From Sphingobacteriaceae bacterium (GTDB taxonomy: Bacteria > Bacteroidota > Bacteroidia > Sphingobacteriales > Sphingobacteriaceae): a stretch of 64,000 bases of DNA. Below are positions 33,722 to 43,552 of this stretch, piece by piece. A model generated the notes under the pieces. It was not told the DNA's origin, searched no databases, and worked only from the letters and a program-made list of their open reading frames with translations. The stretch is taken from positions 124,001-188,000 of the forward strand of contig JACMJM010000014.1 in assembly GCA_014380615.1 (NCBI GenBank), in the 5' to 3' direction. Position 1 is the first letter of the stretch; every line of letters starts with the position of its first letter. Both the position numbers and the translations under genes were made by a program.

Positions 33722-35167
33722 TCAATCCGTTTCAATTACCTGCTTTTTACCGGAAACCAAAACCTTAAATTCTACCGGGAGTTCGAACCAGAAAATACTC
33801 CCGCTACCCACCTCACTAGTGGCTCCAAGTTTACCCCCGTGATTCTCTACAATCTCTTTGCAGATATAAAGCCCTAAACCTAAGCCCTGCACGGTTTGCT
33901 GTGTTTCTTCGATTCGATAAAAGCGGTCGAAAAGATGGGGTAGCTTGTCGCGTTTTATGCCGGGGCCAAAATCTTGTACAAACACCCTTACCTGGTTATC
34001 GTCTATCTCCGACCAAATATGAATCTCATCTGCTTCTTCGGAATACTTGGCGGCATTAGATAAAAAATTATCTATTACCTGATAAATTCGGGCGGCATCT
34101 GCATTTACGTAAACCTGGGAAAGGTTTTTAATAATGTGTTTATGTTTCCGGTTTTGTGTAGTTTCATGTATAACCTCTTCAATAAGTTCATTTAACAAAA
34201 AAGGCTTTTTGTTAATCGCAAGCTTACCGCTCTGAATTCTGGTAACATCAAGCAATTCATTCACCAATCCGGTAAGCCTGTTTACCTGCTTATTGGCATT
34301 GATAATAAATGGATGTATTTGTTTGCTCTCATCAGAGTTCTTAACAAAACGTTCGAGAATTTGGAGAGAAGCTTTCATGCTTGTAATAGGCGTTTTTAAT
34401 TCGTGAGAAGCAATACTCATAAATTCATCTTTAGCATTATTCTGTGCTATAATTTGCATCCTCGATTCTTCCAACTGCCTAAAAGTTCTTTTAGTGAATA
34501 ACCAGCCTACAATAAGAATAAACAGTATAAATGAGATGTTTATAAAAATCAACCAGTTGGCAACTACCCTCGAGGCATCTCCGAGTATTGAGGAAAAAGC
34601 CTGCTGATTAAATGTCAACCGCCGGTTAATGGTATTAACATGCAATATCATTGCTGTTTTAACAGAGGAATTAAGTTCCTTGCTTTTTAGATTAAAAATA
34701 AACTTTCCGATATTATCCAGCTCTGCGATATCCCTGTCAGCGGCTGTCCACTTCTCTACTACTTCTTTAAAATATGGAAAATGCTGAAAGTTTTTAAACA
34801 TCCATACCAGGTTATCAATATCATCGGAATGGTTTCTGCCCTGCAAAGCTGCTTTTCGGATAAACTCTGTATCAACGCCTCCCTGTTGCAGCGCAATTCT
34901 TGCTAACCTATCACCAATAGGAACCTGTAGTTCTTGTTTAAACAGATTATAGGATTGAAGATCGGATGTTTGAATAAAATCGATGAGGTACCGTGTTGCG
35001 TCTTTTTGTGCCTTAGAGTATTGCGACTCCCCGTTTACATACGCCCTGATAGAGGAAAGGATTTTTATTGAATAAAAATTCAGGCCGATAATTACTACCG
35101 AAAAAAACACAATTAAAGCACCTGTTTTGTATAGGTACCTACGGTGATATGCAGAGAATGCTTTCAT
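33722..35167 (-). CDS. Membrane sensor histidine kinase
   Basis: Two-component sensor of 481 aa from the ATG at 35167 (MKAFSAYHRRYLYKTG); the frame running back to 35236 adds an unlikely leader. Seen: TM1 (about 15-35), an extracytoplasmic helical sensor domain (about 40-210), TM2 (about 218-242), HisKA with ASHELKTPITSMKASL (phosphoacceptor His), and HATPase with NAAKYSEEADEI, DFGPGIKRDKL and GLGLGLYICKEIVENHGG. No response regulator gene is adjacent, so it is an orphan. Confidence 0.92.
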   Translation of the reverse strand: MKAFSAYHRRYLYKTGALIVFFSVVIIGLNFYSIKILSSIRAYVNGESQYSKAQKDATRYLIDFIQTSDLQSYNLFKQELQVPIGDRLARIALQQGGVDTEFIRKAALQGRNHSDDIDNLVWMFKNFQHFPYFKEVVEKWTAADRDIAELDNIGKFIFNLKSKELNSSVKTAMILHVNTINRRLTFNQQAFSSILGDASRVVANWLIFINISFILFILIVGWLFTKRTFRQLEESRMQIIAQNNAKDEFMSIASHELKTPITSMKASLQILERFVKNSDESKQIHPFIINANKQVNRLTGLVNELLDVTRIQSGKLAINKKPFLLNELIEEVIHETTQNRKHKHIIKNLSQVYVNADAARIYQVIDNFLSNAAKYSEEADEIHIWSEIDDNQVRVFVQDFGPGIKRDKLPHLFDRFYRIEETQQTVQGLGLGLYICKEIVENHGGKLGATSEVGSGSIFWFELPVEFKVLVSGKKQVIETD

Positions 35168-35321
35168 AGCATTTGAGAGCTTTAGGTAACTCAAGCTTAT
35201 ACGAGCAAATGTACATTGTGTTGCGGGTAATATCAATGCAACGAAATAGAGAAGTCTATAGCTAACAAATATCCTTAATTAAACACGTAATTAACCAGGG
35301 GGATAAGCTTGTGGTCTATTC

Positions 35322-35358
35322 AAAAAAGGGAGATAGCCCCAAGGCAATCCCCCTTTTC
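35322..35358 (-). terminator. Intrinsic terminator after the PH-domain gene
   Basis: On the - strand AAAAGGGGGAT pairs with ATCTCCCTTTTTT, with a T-run at the end. It lies about 50 bp after the stop of the PH-domain gene. Confidence 0.7.
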
Positions 35359-35406
35359 TAAGATATAGGATATATATTTTTTGAAAAAAGACTTTTTACA
35401 ACAAAA

Positions 35407-35775
35407 CTAAAGGATGTATTTACTCAGAATCTGGTAAATTTCATTTACGCCATTACAATTTTTAAACTCCTTTTTAAAGGGAACTTGTTCATCTTTAAGC
35501 CAGATTTTAAGCTCGGCGTCTGTTTCGAGCATGCCTTTGCTTTCTTTTGAAAACTTCCTGATGCTGAAGTAAGGTATTGTAATATATTCGAATTTCGAAT
35601 TGCGGCCCTCGCAGATAAGCATGAGGCGCTTATTTGTAAGTATAAATTTGTCCCTGCCTAATTTGTATGCTTTTTCTACAAATTCACCTTCCACTAAAAT
35701 CAGCCCGTATTCCAGCGACACCTGTTTTAATGAAACCTCAGAAGGGTGACTTAATAAACCATTGAAAAGTCCCAT
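35407..35775 (-). CDS. Bacterial PH-domain protein (bPH_1 type)
   Basis: A 122 aa soluble protein. Seen: MGLFNGLLSHPSEV start, KFILTNKRLMLI near 45, IPYFSIRKFSKES and DAELKIWLKD, which reproduce the bacterial pleckstrin-homology-like family. The ATG at 35775 gives exactly the usual family N-terminus, so the longer frame to 35817 (TTG) was rejected. Function of the family is not known; oligomeric rings have been reported for relatives, as far as I recall. Confidence 0.85.
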   Translation of the reverse strand: MGLFNGLLSHPSEVSLKQVSLEYGLILVEGEFVEKAYKLGRDKFILTNKRLMLICEGRNSKFEYITIPYFSIRKFSKESKGMLETDAELKIWLKDEQVPFKKEFKNCNGVNEIYQILSKYIL

Positions 35776-36048
35776 AGATAAAATAGTTAAGATGATATCT
35801 CTAACCGTATTGTGCAAATGAAAGCATATCAGCTACGTTTGCAATACAAGAGTACAGTGGTAACATGAAGTCAAGATGAAGATTTCAATTTATTCGCCTT
35901 CGTCAGTCAATTACCATGTGAAATAAAAATCTACAACTATATTTCATCCAATTGTATCTTATAACAGTAGTTGAGCGTATAATGTTCGATCAGTACAAAT
36001 GGTTAAATATCCATACGATTAACAAACCACCTTCAATAATTTAACACT

Positions 36049-36294
36049 ATGATAGTAGTTGCTTTAACGAACCTCAATCCCATTACATTAAGATCTATTG
36101 AAGTGAAAAACAGATACGAAGCATATGATTTATATTCACAAAACCCTAATTATATCATCGCGTTCGTTAACAATAAAGAAATAACCATTCTTGGAAGTAA
36201 GACGCAAAAAGAATCTCAATATGAAATACTTTGTTCGCAGGGTTATATTTTTAAAGGAAAAAAAGTAAAATATCTTTGCGACGAACTGGTGTAG
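36049..36294 (+). CDS. Small protein of unknown function
   Basis: An 81 aa soluble protein with no signal. Seen: alternating beta strands and helices (MIVVALTNLNPITLRSIEVK). No family recognised; composition is normal for a small cytoplasmic protein. Probably real because it is the only start-to-stop frame between the flanking genes, but function is unknown. Confidence 0.55.
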   Translation: MIVVALTNLNPITLRSIEVKNRYEAYDLYSQNPNYIIAFVNNKEITILGSKTQKESQYEILCSQGYIFKGKKVKYLCDELV

Positions 36295-36387
36295 CTCAGC
36301 ATGCCCGAATTAGAGTGATGTCATAGAAATTTAACGGATCGGTATAACAAGCCAAAAAAAATATTGTTATATAAATCCATAACAGCT

Positions 36388-37848
36388 ATGATTAAAAACG
36401 AGAGTTCACGCAACGTGGAATTAAATTTTGCTTCGCGAACTGGCCTTTCCCGTAGTTTTAAAATTAAAATAATACAAGCGGGAGGCCAGCCTGAATGCCT
36501 GTTTGAAATAACAGCTGAAAATAGTTTTACAGGACGAAAAACCTGTTCGATTAAGCTGCCTAAGAGGGAACATCAGTCTTATCTCGATTTATATGTAAAG
36601 CTATCCGAAACTTACGGATTTCGTGTCCCTCAAAACCGTAATACAACCCTTAATACACCATCGAATTTTAAGATAGAATACAAGGAAGTTCTGACAACGA
36701 ATATCTCGCAAGAAATTCTTTATGGATATGGCGACCCTGCCCTTACCCGGGTGGATAGAAGCGGAGAAACTTTTTTCTACCTTTTAGCTACTTCAAATGA
36801 TGCTCCACAGTCGTTTCCCATACTCCGCTCAAAAAATTTAAGCGACTGGGAACTGGTGAACTTTGTTTTTCCTCATGGTAATAAACCCGAATGGGCGGCA
36901 GAGGGTGAACATATAAGCGATTACTGGGCGGCAGAAATGCACCAGGTTGGAGAAGAATTCAGGGTTTATTTTGTGGCCCGCGAGAAAGTCGGTTCCGAAC
37001 TTTGCATCGGAATGGCTAAATCCTCAAATCCCGAAGGGCCCTTTATTGCCGAAAAGTTTCCAATAATAAGGGGAAATGTAATAGACCCCCATATTTTTGT
37101 AGAAAGTGAGAAAACCGTCTTTTTATACTGGAAAGAAGACAATAATGATGTTTGGCCGGGTAAACTGATCGAATTATTACATCACAACCCTCAATATATT
37201 ACCACTCTTTTTGAAACCAGGGAAGACCAGGCCACTGCCGAATTTATCCAAACCATATGGCCATGGATTAAAACACTTCCTCCGATGGAGCGCTTTCTGG
37301 CCCTGCAAATTATTATTGAGGCGATAATCGCGAACTTCCGCAGGTTTTATAACAAATTACGAGTCTTGTTAACCGTGGCACCATCAGAACTGAGAAGCGA
37401 AATTGAGCAAGTGCTACGCTATATGAAAACTCCGATGTATGTCCAACCATTATCGAAAGACGGCTCGCAACTGGTTTTAGAAAAAACGAAAATACTGGAG
37501 AACGATTTAGAGTGGGAAGCCCATTTGGTTGAGGGAATGTGGGTAACACATCATAACAGTAACTATTATCTCTTTTATGCCGGTAATGATTTCTCAACCG
37601 ATCAATACGGGATTGGCGTGGCTGTAGGAAAATCCCCTGTGGGCCCTTTCACTAAAAATCAAAGCCCATTTTTGCAGTCAACCTCAGAATGGCGGGCACC
37701 AGGCCATCCATCTGTGGTAACAGATTTAAACGGAAATCCTCAAATGTTTTTGCATGCATACTTTCCCGAAAAAGCTGGTTACAAAGAATTCAGAGCTCTT
37801 TTATCCGTTCCCCTTATTTTTTTCGGCGATAATGTATCTGCCAGATAA
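36388..37848 (+). CDS. GH43-like five-bladed propeller protein with helical insertion
   Basis: A 486 aa protein from the ATG at 36388 with no signal peptide, so probably cytoplasmic. Seen: candidates for the GH43 catalytic triad, D116 (GYGDPALTRV), D233 (VIDPHIFVES) and E382 (EAHLVEGMW). Between about 265 and 355 lies an inserted helical segment (ATAEFIQTIWPWIKTLPPME and following) not found in simple GH43 domains. The first 100 residues are a separate beta domain. A glycosidase or glycan-binding role is inferred. Its stop abuts the stop of the convergent FISUMP gene. Confidence 0.7.
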   Translation: MIKNESSRNVELNFASRTGLSRSFKIKIIQAGGQPECLFEITAENSFTGRKTCSIKLPKREHQSYLDLYVKLSETYGFRVPQNRNTTLNTPSNFKIEYKEVLTTNISQEILYGYGDPALTRVDRSGETFFYLLATSNDAPQSFPILRSKNLSDWELVNFVFPHGNKPEWAAEGEHISDYWAAEMHQVGEEFRVYFVAREKVGSELCIGMAKSSNPEGPFIAEKFPIIRGNVIDPHIFVESEKTVFLYWKEDNNDVWPGKLIELLHHNPQYITTLFETREDQATAEFIQTIWPWIKTLPPMERFLALQIIIEAIIANFRRFYNKLRVLLTVAPSELRSEIEQVLRYMKTPMYVQPLSKDGSQLVLEKTKILENDLEWEAHLVEGMWVTHHNSNYYLFYAGNDFSTDQYGIGVAVGKSPVGPFTKNQSPFLQSTSEWRAPGHPSVVTDLNGNPQMFLHAYFPEKAGYKEFRALLSVPLIFFGDNVSAR

Positions 37849-38517
37849 TTAATCCTTTACGCATCTTAAAGCCAAGCCATAGTTAAGGTATTGAGGATCT
37901 CTTTGAATATCCGCAAATAAATCATATAGCCGTGAACTCCATGAATACATTTCATAACTTTTTGTATCAGACCACCAATAGCCGTTACTTTTTAAGGTGT
38001 GGAACGTACCACCTCCAGACCTATATCCGCCCGGTAGCGCAGAAAAACCACTTTCGTTGGTTGCTCCTGTATTGGGTTTTAACCACACTTCCATTCCTGA
38101 GATTTTCATTTTGCCAGCAGCGATAGTATCTCCTTTTAGGGCAGCTACGAGTTGGGTAATTTCGTCGGCATGGGGTACGTGCCAGCCCTCGGGGGCTACG
38201 TTTCGGCTATCGCTAATAGCATACCCGTTGTATAACAGGCCATAGGTTTTTGTATTCGATGCGTTATTGTTGTAAGAACACCAGGCACCGTCCTGTGTTT
38301 TCCTCCATTCAGCTGTATCGGTTACGTGGAATATCGGGTTTCCGTTTCGGTATTTAGTTACTCTGAGGTTTTCGGCCATCCAAATCTGGCTGCCAATCTT
38401 TACTGTTTTATAAACATTTCCGTCAACATCGGTCACCGTATTACTTTCCTTACAGGCAGCCAGAAAAAGTATCGCAGCAAGTAACTGAAAAATAGATTGC
38501 TTTATTTTAGTATTCAT
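37849..38517 (-). CDS. FISUMP-domain lipoprotein
   Basis: A 222 aa lipoprotein (signal with lipobox LFLAACKES). Seen: the Fibrobacter succinogenes major paralogous domain pattern, VYKTVKIGSQIWMAENLRVT, WCSYNNNASN, EGWHVPHADE and GYRSGGGTFH, ending LALRCVKD. The family is surface-exposed with a C-type-lectin-like fold; role unknown. Confidence 0.92.
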   Translation of the reverse strand: MNTKIKQSIFQLLAAILFLAACKESNTVTDVDGNVYKTVKIGSQIWMAENLRVTKYRNGNPIFHVTDTAEWRKTQDGAWCSYNNNASNTKTYGLLYNGYAISDSRNVAPEGWHVPHADEITQLVAALKGDTIAAGKMKISGMEVWLKPNTGATNESGFSALPGGYRSGGGTFHTLKSNGYWWSDTKSYEMYSWSSRLYDLFADIQRDPQYLNYGLALRCVKD

Positions 38518-38548
38518 TCGAACTTAATTTTTTGATTATTTGCCCTAC

Positions 38549-39118
38549 TTACATCGTTGTGAAAGCGGAAACCTTCCCGTTCGACCAATAATAAATACAT
38601 CTTCTGTTTTCAAGCTCCATAACACTAATTGCGTTAGATTTGAGGATAAGCGACTTGATTTCAGGATATACCACATCCACCCGGCCCGGAGGTTCTATCG
38701 TTAAACCATTCTGCAGATCTTTATTTGCTGAATTAAAAGACTTGTTAAAGTTATCTGCTACCCAATGTGTATATGAATTACCCTTCTTAAAAAATATCAC
38801 GAACCGCAGAGCATCATTATTTTTCAATATCATGCCGTAATCTGGTGCCTGATCGTCGTTAATGTCGGTAACAACGGCGTACGGAGTTGAACCGGCATCG
38901 TAAAATGACCACCAAACCTTACTGTAATCGGATCTTTCCGCAAGAAGCCAGCCCTGGAGATTCGTTTTGATATACTCTTTAAGATCCGCCGGAATTAATT
39001 CTTCATTCACATTGCTCTTAGACATATCCTCACTTACTTGCGGTTCTGTCGGCGGATTTGCGCAGGAGATTATGCTAAAGACGATCGCTAAAAAAAGCAT
39101 GTTTTGGAATAGTTTCAT
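38549..39118 (-). CDS. Lipoprotein of unknown function
   Basis: A 189 aa lipoprotein from the ATG at 39118 (MKLFQNMLFLAIVFSIISC). The frame running back to 39304 adds a Lys/Arg-rich leader and was rejected. The mature part is soluble with VTDINDDQAPDYGMILKN, similar to FG-GAP-like 'D-x-N-x-D' loops. Family not identified. 31 bp downstream of it is the FISUMP gene on the same strand. Confidence 0.7.
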   Translation of the reverse strand: MKLFQNMLFLAIVFSIISCANPPTEPQVSEDMSKSNVNEELIPADLKEYIKTNLQGWLLAERSDYSKVWWSFYDAGSTPYAVVTDINDDQAPDYGMILKNNDALRFVIFFKKGNSYTHWVADNFNKSFNSANKDLQNGLTIEPPGRVDVVYPEIKSLILKSNAISVMELENRRCIYYWSNGKVSAFTTM

Positions 39119-39348
39119 TTCAGATTTAGCTATTAAGAATAAAACACGTATTAATTGTAATAATACATGGTTCTCCACAATTATGAGAATATTATTTTTG
39201 AAGAATTTCCGTCTTCGGGCAGCAAATTTGTAAGATTTTTCGCGTAAATATCTTACAGGCATAATGTTTTGGACGGCCCGGCAAAATCTTAATAGTTTAA
39301 ACATGTTAATTTAGTATCAGTTTACGTTAATACCAAGAGGTAATAGAA

Positions 39349-40905
39349 ATGGAAAGTCTCAAATCAAAAACATATAGAAGCGATTTTACAACCGTCTTTA
39401 ACGGCGATAATAGTGGCGACACGCAACCCCGCCAAACACCTGGGGTATTTTATAGCAAAGCACTCCCTACCCGGGTAAAGAACCCTACTTTGCTAGCTTG
39501 GTCTGATGATTTGGCAAAAGAACTCGAAATAGAAAAACCATCGGTTCAAACGGATATAGACATTTTGGGCGGAAACCTCGTAACCTCCTCCATGTTCCCT
39601 TATTCGGCCCGATATGGCGGACACCAGTTTGGAAATTGGGCCGGACAATTAGGCGATGGAAGAGCAATTACACTTGGCGAATGGGAAGTTGCCGGAAGCA
39701 CCTGGGAGATGCAATTAAAGGGAGCCGGACCCACCGCTTATTCGCGCAGAGCGGATGGAAGGGCGGTTTTACGTTCGTCTGTACGCGAATACCTGATGAG
39801 TGAGGCAATGTTTCATCTTGGGGTACCAACCACACGGGCACTAAGCCTTGTAACAACCGGCGATGAGGTAATGAGAGACATGTTCTATAACGGGAACCCG
39901 CAATATGAACCTGGCGCAATTGTTATGAGGGTTGCTCCGAGTTTTTTACGCTTTGGTAATTTTGAAATACTGACATCTCTGGGTGAAATTGAGAATCTTA
40001 AAAAACTTACCGATTGGACAATTGATCGTTACTATCCTCATCTTACAGGTGAAGATAAAGTAATTTTGTGGCTCAAAGAAGTGGTTGAACGAACGGCAAC
40101 CATGGTGGTGGAATGGCTCCGGGTAGGATTTGTACATGGGGTTATGAATACCGATAACATGTCGATATTGGGCCTTACCATAGATTACGGACCGTATTCT
40201 TTCCTCGATGATTACGACAGAAATTTCACACCAAACACCACCGATCTTCCCGGCCGCAGATATACTTTTGGCAATCAGGCATCTATAGCTTATTGGAACC
40301 TTGGATGCCTTGCTAATGCTCTCGCGCCTTTGGTAACCGAAACCAGCAAACTTGTTGAAGTGATAGAAGGCTTTGAAGACATTTTTTGGATGAAATACTA
40401 CAGCATGATGGCTAAAAAATTAGGGCTCGACAGGCTAAGAGAGGATGATGTGGTTTTGGTGGATAATTTCGAAAATATGCTTGCAGGTATAAAGCCCGAT
40501 ATGGCCATATTTTATCAACTACTTAGTAATCTGCCACTCGATTGGGACACAGCGGACGAAGTATTGCAGCATTTTAAAGACAGTTTTTATACTGATTTAA
40601 GCGGTAGTGAGAACCAAAAGCTTTTTGACCTGATTAAACTCTATACAGAACGCATTCGGGCGAATTCATTCGGCCGGGAGGAATCGCAGGAATTAATGAA
40701 AAGGTCTAATCCGCGATTTATTTTAAGAAACTATTTGCTTCACCAGGCCATTGAAGAATTGGAACGAGGTGAAAATACTCTATTCGTTAAATTACAGGAA
40801 GCTTTAAAAAACCCATATTCAAATAATTTTGATGATTTTTTAAAGAAACGGCCTGATTGGGCTTCGGAAAAAGCAGGCTGCTCTATGCTTTCCTGCAGTT
40901 CATAA
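39349..40905 (+). CDS. selO: Protein adenylyltransferase SelO (YdiU/UPF0061)
   Basis: Pseudokinase-fold AMPylator of 518 aa. Seen: YGGHQFGNWAGQLGDGRA, WEMQLKGAGPTAYSR, the RADGRAVLRSSVREYL segment, the metal-binding GVMNTDNMSILGLTIDYGP and the C-terminal CSMLSCSS. Known: E. coli SelO transfers AMP to protein Ser/Thr/Tyr and takes part in redox stress. The usual Cys replaces the selenocysteine found in eukaryotes. Monocistronic. Confidence 0.95.
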   Translation: MESLKSKTYRSDFTTVFNGDNSGDTQPRQTPGVFYSKALPTRVKNPTLLAWSDDLAKELEIEKPSVQTDIDILGGNLVTSSMFPYSARYGGHQFGNWAGQLGDGRAITLGEWEVAGSTWEMQLKGAGPTAYSRRADGRAVLRSSVREYLMSEAMFHLGVPTTRALSLVTTGDEVMRDMFYNGNPQYEPGAIVMRVAPSFLRFGNFEILTSLGEIENLKKLTDWTIDRYYPHLTGEDKVILWLKEVVERTATMVVEWLRVGFVHGVMNTDNMSILGLTIDYGPYSFLDDYDRNFTPNTTDLPGRRYTFGNQASIAYWNLGCLANALAPLVTETSKLVEVIEGFEDIFWMKYYSMMAKKLGLDRLREDDVVLVDNFENMLAGIKPDMAIFYQLLSNLPLDWDTADEVLQHFKDSFYTDLSGSENQKLFDLIKLYTERIRANSFGREESQELMKRSNPRFILRNYLLHQAIEELERGENTLFVKLQEALKNPYSNNFDDFLKKRPDWASEKAGCSMLSCSS

Positions 40906-40912
40906 CCATTTT

Positions 40913-40948
40913 AAAAGAGAAAAGCACCGTTTTATGGCGCCTTTCTCC
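40913..40948 (+). terminator. Possible hairpin after selO
   Basis: GAGAAAAGCACC and GGCGCCTTTCTC can pair with mismatches around a short loop just beyond the stop. No U-run, so weak. Confidence 0.35.
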
Positions 40949-41154
40949 TTGTATAGGTAGATTGAAATTATATTTAGAACTTAAGCCGATAGTGTGTTAT
41001 CTCAGCCTGCTACTGGTTGTTGCAATAATAACTATCTAATATTATACAGATATTATGCCAATATTAATTAAGCGGATAAATTACTTTCGAAGAACCCCGA
41101 CTGTTTATTACAATTGCCTTCATTTATTGAATTGAGGCTGATACAGGAACCGGG

Positions 41155-42081
41155 TTATAAAGAAATTGATTCGATTATTCCCTTTATTTTATCGGCCGAT
41201 TTATTCAATAGAATCTTTTCCTGATAATTGATATTTAAAGGGAGGATTTCTCTCACGCCCGTTCTGTCTACTATACAGGGAATACCCAAAAACACATCAG
41301 ACACGCCATGGTAATTATTAAGTAAAGTGGATACATTAAGTACCGCGGCCTCATTATCAAGTATGGCTGTGCAAATTCTATCAAGTGCCAGGGCGATAGC
41401 ATAAAAAGTAGCTCCCTTGGCATTTATAATCTGGTAAGCGGCATCCTTGGTATTGGCGAAAACATCGGCCTTGTCCTCCTCTGATAATGAAAGTTCGGTA
41501 CCGGCTATATTAGCCAGGCTCCAAAGCGGAAGTTCCGAATCGCCATGCTCGCCCACAATGTGCGCGTGTACGCTCCGCGAATCGATTTTAAGCTTCTCTC
41601 CTATCAGATATCTTAGCCTGGCACTGTCTAAAATAGTACCAGAACCTATTACTCTGTTTATGGGCCAGCCCGATTTTTTCCAGGTGAAGTAACTCATTAC
41701 ATCCACAGGGTTAGAAGCGATTAAAAGAATTCCGTTTTGATTGTATTTTAGAACCTGGTCGGTAATACTTTCAAAGATCCCGACATTGCGTTTCAACAGG
41801 TCGATTCTGGATTCGCCCTGTTTTTGAGCTGCTCCCGCAGTTATTATGATAATATCAGCTTCGGCACAATCTTCATACCCACCAGCCCACACTTTGGTGC
41901 GGCTTAAAAAAGGGAGGCCGTGGTTCATATCCAGAGCATCTCCTATAGCTTTTTCCTTATTCGCATCGATGAGTACCAACTCATCCATCCGGTTTCGTAA
42001 AAGAAGTGTATAAGCAGTTGTTGATCCAACAGCACCCACTCCAATAACAGCGATTCTTGTTTTTTTATCAGACGTTAACAT
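41155..42081 (-). CDS. ldh: L-lactate dehydrogenase
   Basis: NAD-dependent 2-hydroxyacid dehydrogenase, 308 aa from the ATG at 42081; a TTG three codons earlier is possible. Seen: Rossmann GVGAVGSTTA, GAAQKQGESR with Gln (not Arg) at the substrate-specificity position, which points to lactate rather than malate, and the active-site HIVGEHGDSELP with the catalytic His. Reduces pyruvate to L-lactate in the cytoplasm. Monocistronic with a CAAATATA (- strand TATATTTG) -7 box. Confidence 0.93.
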   Translation of the reverse strand: MLTSDKKTRIAVIGVGAVGSTTAYTLLLRNRMDELVLIDANKEKAIGDALDMNHGLPFLSRTKVWAGGYEDCAEADIIIITAGAAQKQGESRIDLLKRNVGIFESITDQVLKYNQNGILLIASNPVDVMSYFTWKKSGWPINRVIGSGTILDSARLRYLIGEKLKIDSRSVHAHIVGEHGDSELPLWSLANIAGTELSLSEEDKADVFANTKDAAYQIINAKGATFYAIALALDRICTAILDNEAAVLNVSTLLNNYHGVSDVFLGIPCIVDRTGVREILPLNINYQEKILLNKSADKIKGIIESISL

Positions 42082-42087
42082 GTATTT

Positions 42088-42095
42088 CAAATATA
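42088..42095 (-). promoter_or_regulatory. Possible -7 box for ldh
   Basis: TATATTTG on the - strand, matching the TAnnTTTG element, six bases before the ATG. Upstream TTTG not seen at the right distance. Confidence 0.35.
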
Positions 42096-42143
42096 GAATG
42101 AAATACTGTTTAAAATAATTAGTTTCTCGAATTCTTTATCCGG

Positions 42144-43355
42144 CTAACTTTCGTCGCTCGAATAAGTTTCTATAGATAGATTCTGTGTGGGCTGATACGG
42201 TAATTCAAACCAGAAAATGCTCCCTTTACCAAGCTGGCTTTCTACTCCGATAACCCCGCCATGCTGGTTGATAATCTGCGCACAAATATATAAGCCAAGG
42301 CCCATTCCCGAATAGTTTTGGCTGGTGTGTTCTACCCTGTAATAGCGTTCAAATACATGCTGTATCTTATCATCGCCAATGCCAAGCCCATAATCCTGAA
42401 TACTTACCTTAATTCTGTCGTTTACTTTACGCACCCTTAAAATCACTTCACTATCAGCCTTCGAATACTTAAAGGCGTTTTCCAGCAAATTTTCAAGCAC
42501 CTTCTTTATCCTATCTCGGTCAACCACAATAATAACTTCCTCATCAGCCTCAACCGAAACGTGCCTGTTTAGTGTTTCAAAATCAGCTGCTAACTCATTT
42601 ATTAGTTCGTTGAGATTAATTTCTGATTTCTCCAGGGGCTGAAGCCCCATTTGCATCTTTGAAACATTAAAAAGATCATTAATGAGATTGGTTAATTTGG
42701 CTGTTTGGTTGGTAGCTTTTGTAATCAGGTCCCGGTTTTGAGGGTCGCTTTTCAGCGACTTCATTTGTATAATCTGCAAATATCCTCTGATAGAGGTTAA
42801 GGGGGTTTTAAGTTCGTGCGAGGCCAGATTTATAAATTCATCTTTTACCCTAAGTAATTCCTTTGCCTTATCGTTCTCAATAACCAAAATCCGGGCTTCC
42901 TCTTCTGCTTTCTTCCTTTGCTCAATCTCTGCCTCCAGCTGTTTAGCCGTACGGAAAGTAAAAACCACGGGCAAAATTTTATATAAAGCATAAACGGTGA
43001 AGAGCGACACAACACCAGCTACAAAACGTATAACCGCACTTAGCCTGTAGGCTGGCCACCAAAATATTACAGCATCAATTAAATGCGTTAACCCGCAAAG
43101 AAGGATAAAGGCGATAAACAACCAAAAGATTTTCGGAAAGGGTAAATCTGTTCTTTTGGTAATCATGCGGAACAATAGAAAAGGGATAGCAAAATATGCC
43201 GCCCAAATCATTACATCCGAAATTATATAAAGCCAACCATGAAAATCAGTCCACTTGCCGCAATGCCAGCGGGCAGGCCAGTATTCTGTCGAAAAAATAT
43301 TCGAAAAAAAATCAGCCGCCTGACCCAATATTCCCTCTTGTTTTTTAATCGCCAT
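42144..43355 (-). CDS. Histidine kinase with ethylene-receptor-like sensor domain
   Basis: A 403 aa sensor kinase. The N-terminal membrane domain (about 40-130) has the layout of the plant ETR1/cyanobacterial ethylene-binding domain: IISDVMIWAAYFAIP (D47, Y54, I57, P58) and FILLCGLTHLIDAVIF with Cys87 and His91 in the positions of ETR1 Cys65 and His69, the copper ligands. A helical linker follows, then HisKA (ASHELKTPLTSIRGYL) and HATPase (NAFKYSKADSEV, DYGLGIGDDKIQ, GLGLYICAQIINQHGG). Known: this domain binds ethylene via copper. No response regulator nearby. Binding here is inferred. Confidence 0.88.
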   Translation of the reverse strand: MAIKKQEGILGQAADFFSNIFSTEYWPARWHCGKWTDFHGWLYIISDVMIWAAYFAIPFLLFRMITKRTDLPFPKIFWLFIAFILLCGLTHLIDAVIFWWPAYRLSAVIRFVAGVVSLFTVYALYKILPVVFTFRTAKQLEAEIEQRKKAEEEARILVIENDKAKELLRVKDEFINLASHELKTPLTSIRGYLQIIQMKSLKSDPQNRDLITKATNQTAKLTNLINDLFNVSKMQMGLQPLEKSEINLNELINELAADFETLNRHVSVEADEEVIIVVDRDRIKKVLENLLENAFKYSKADSEVILRVRKVNDRIKVSIQDYGLGIGDDKIQHVFERYYRVEHTSQNYSGMGLGLYICAQIINQHGGVIGVESQLGKGSIFWFELPYQPTQNLSIETYSSDES

Positions 43356-43552
43356 AAAATCTTGATGGATAATATAGTAGTGATATGTTAAAAATCAAAA
43401 TTCAAAACAACAACAGGCTTAAAAATAGCCTTTTAAATTAAAATTGATTCGCAAGTTTAAGCTTAACATAACAGAGATTTAAAATGGTAAATTTCAAATA
43501 CAGATATTATAGAGATAGAGTAAAACGTAAAATAATTACAAAGTGATACAAA

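Noticed and set aside
41155..42081. Malate dehydrogenase
   Set aside because: The specificity position reads AAQKQGESR (Gln) rather than the Arg expected in malate dehydrogenases.
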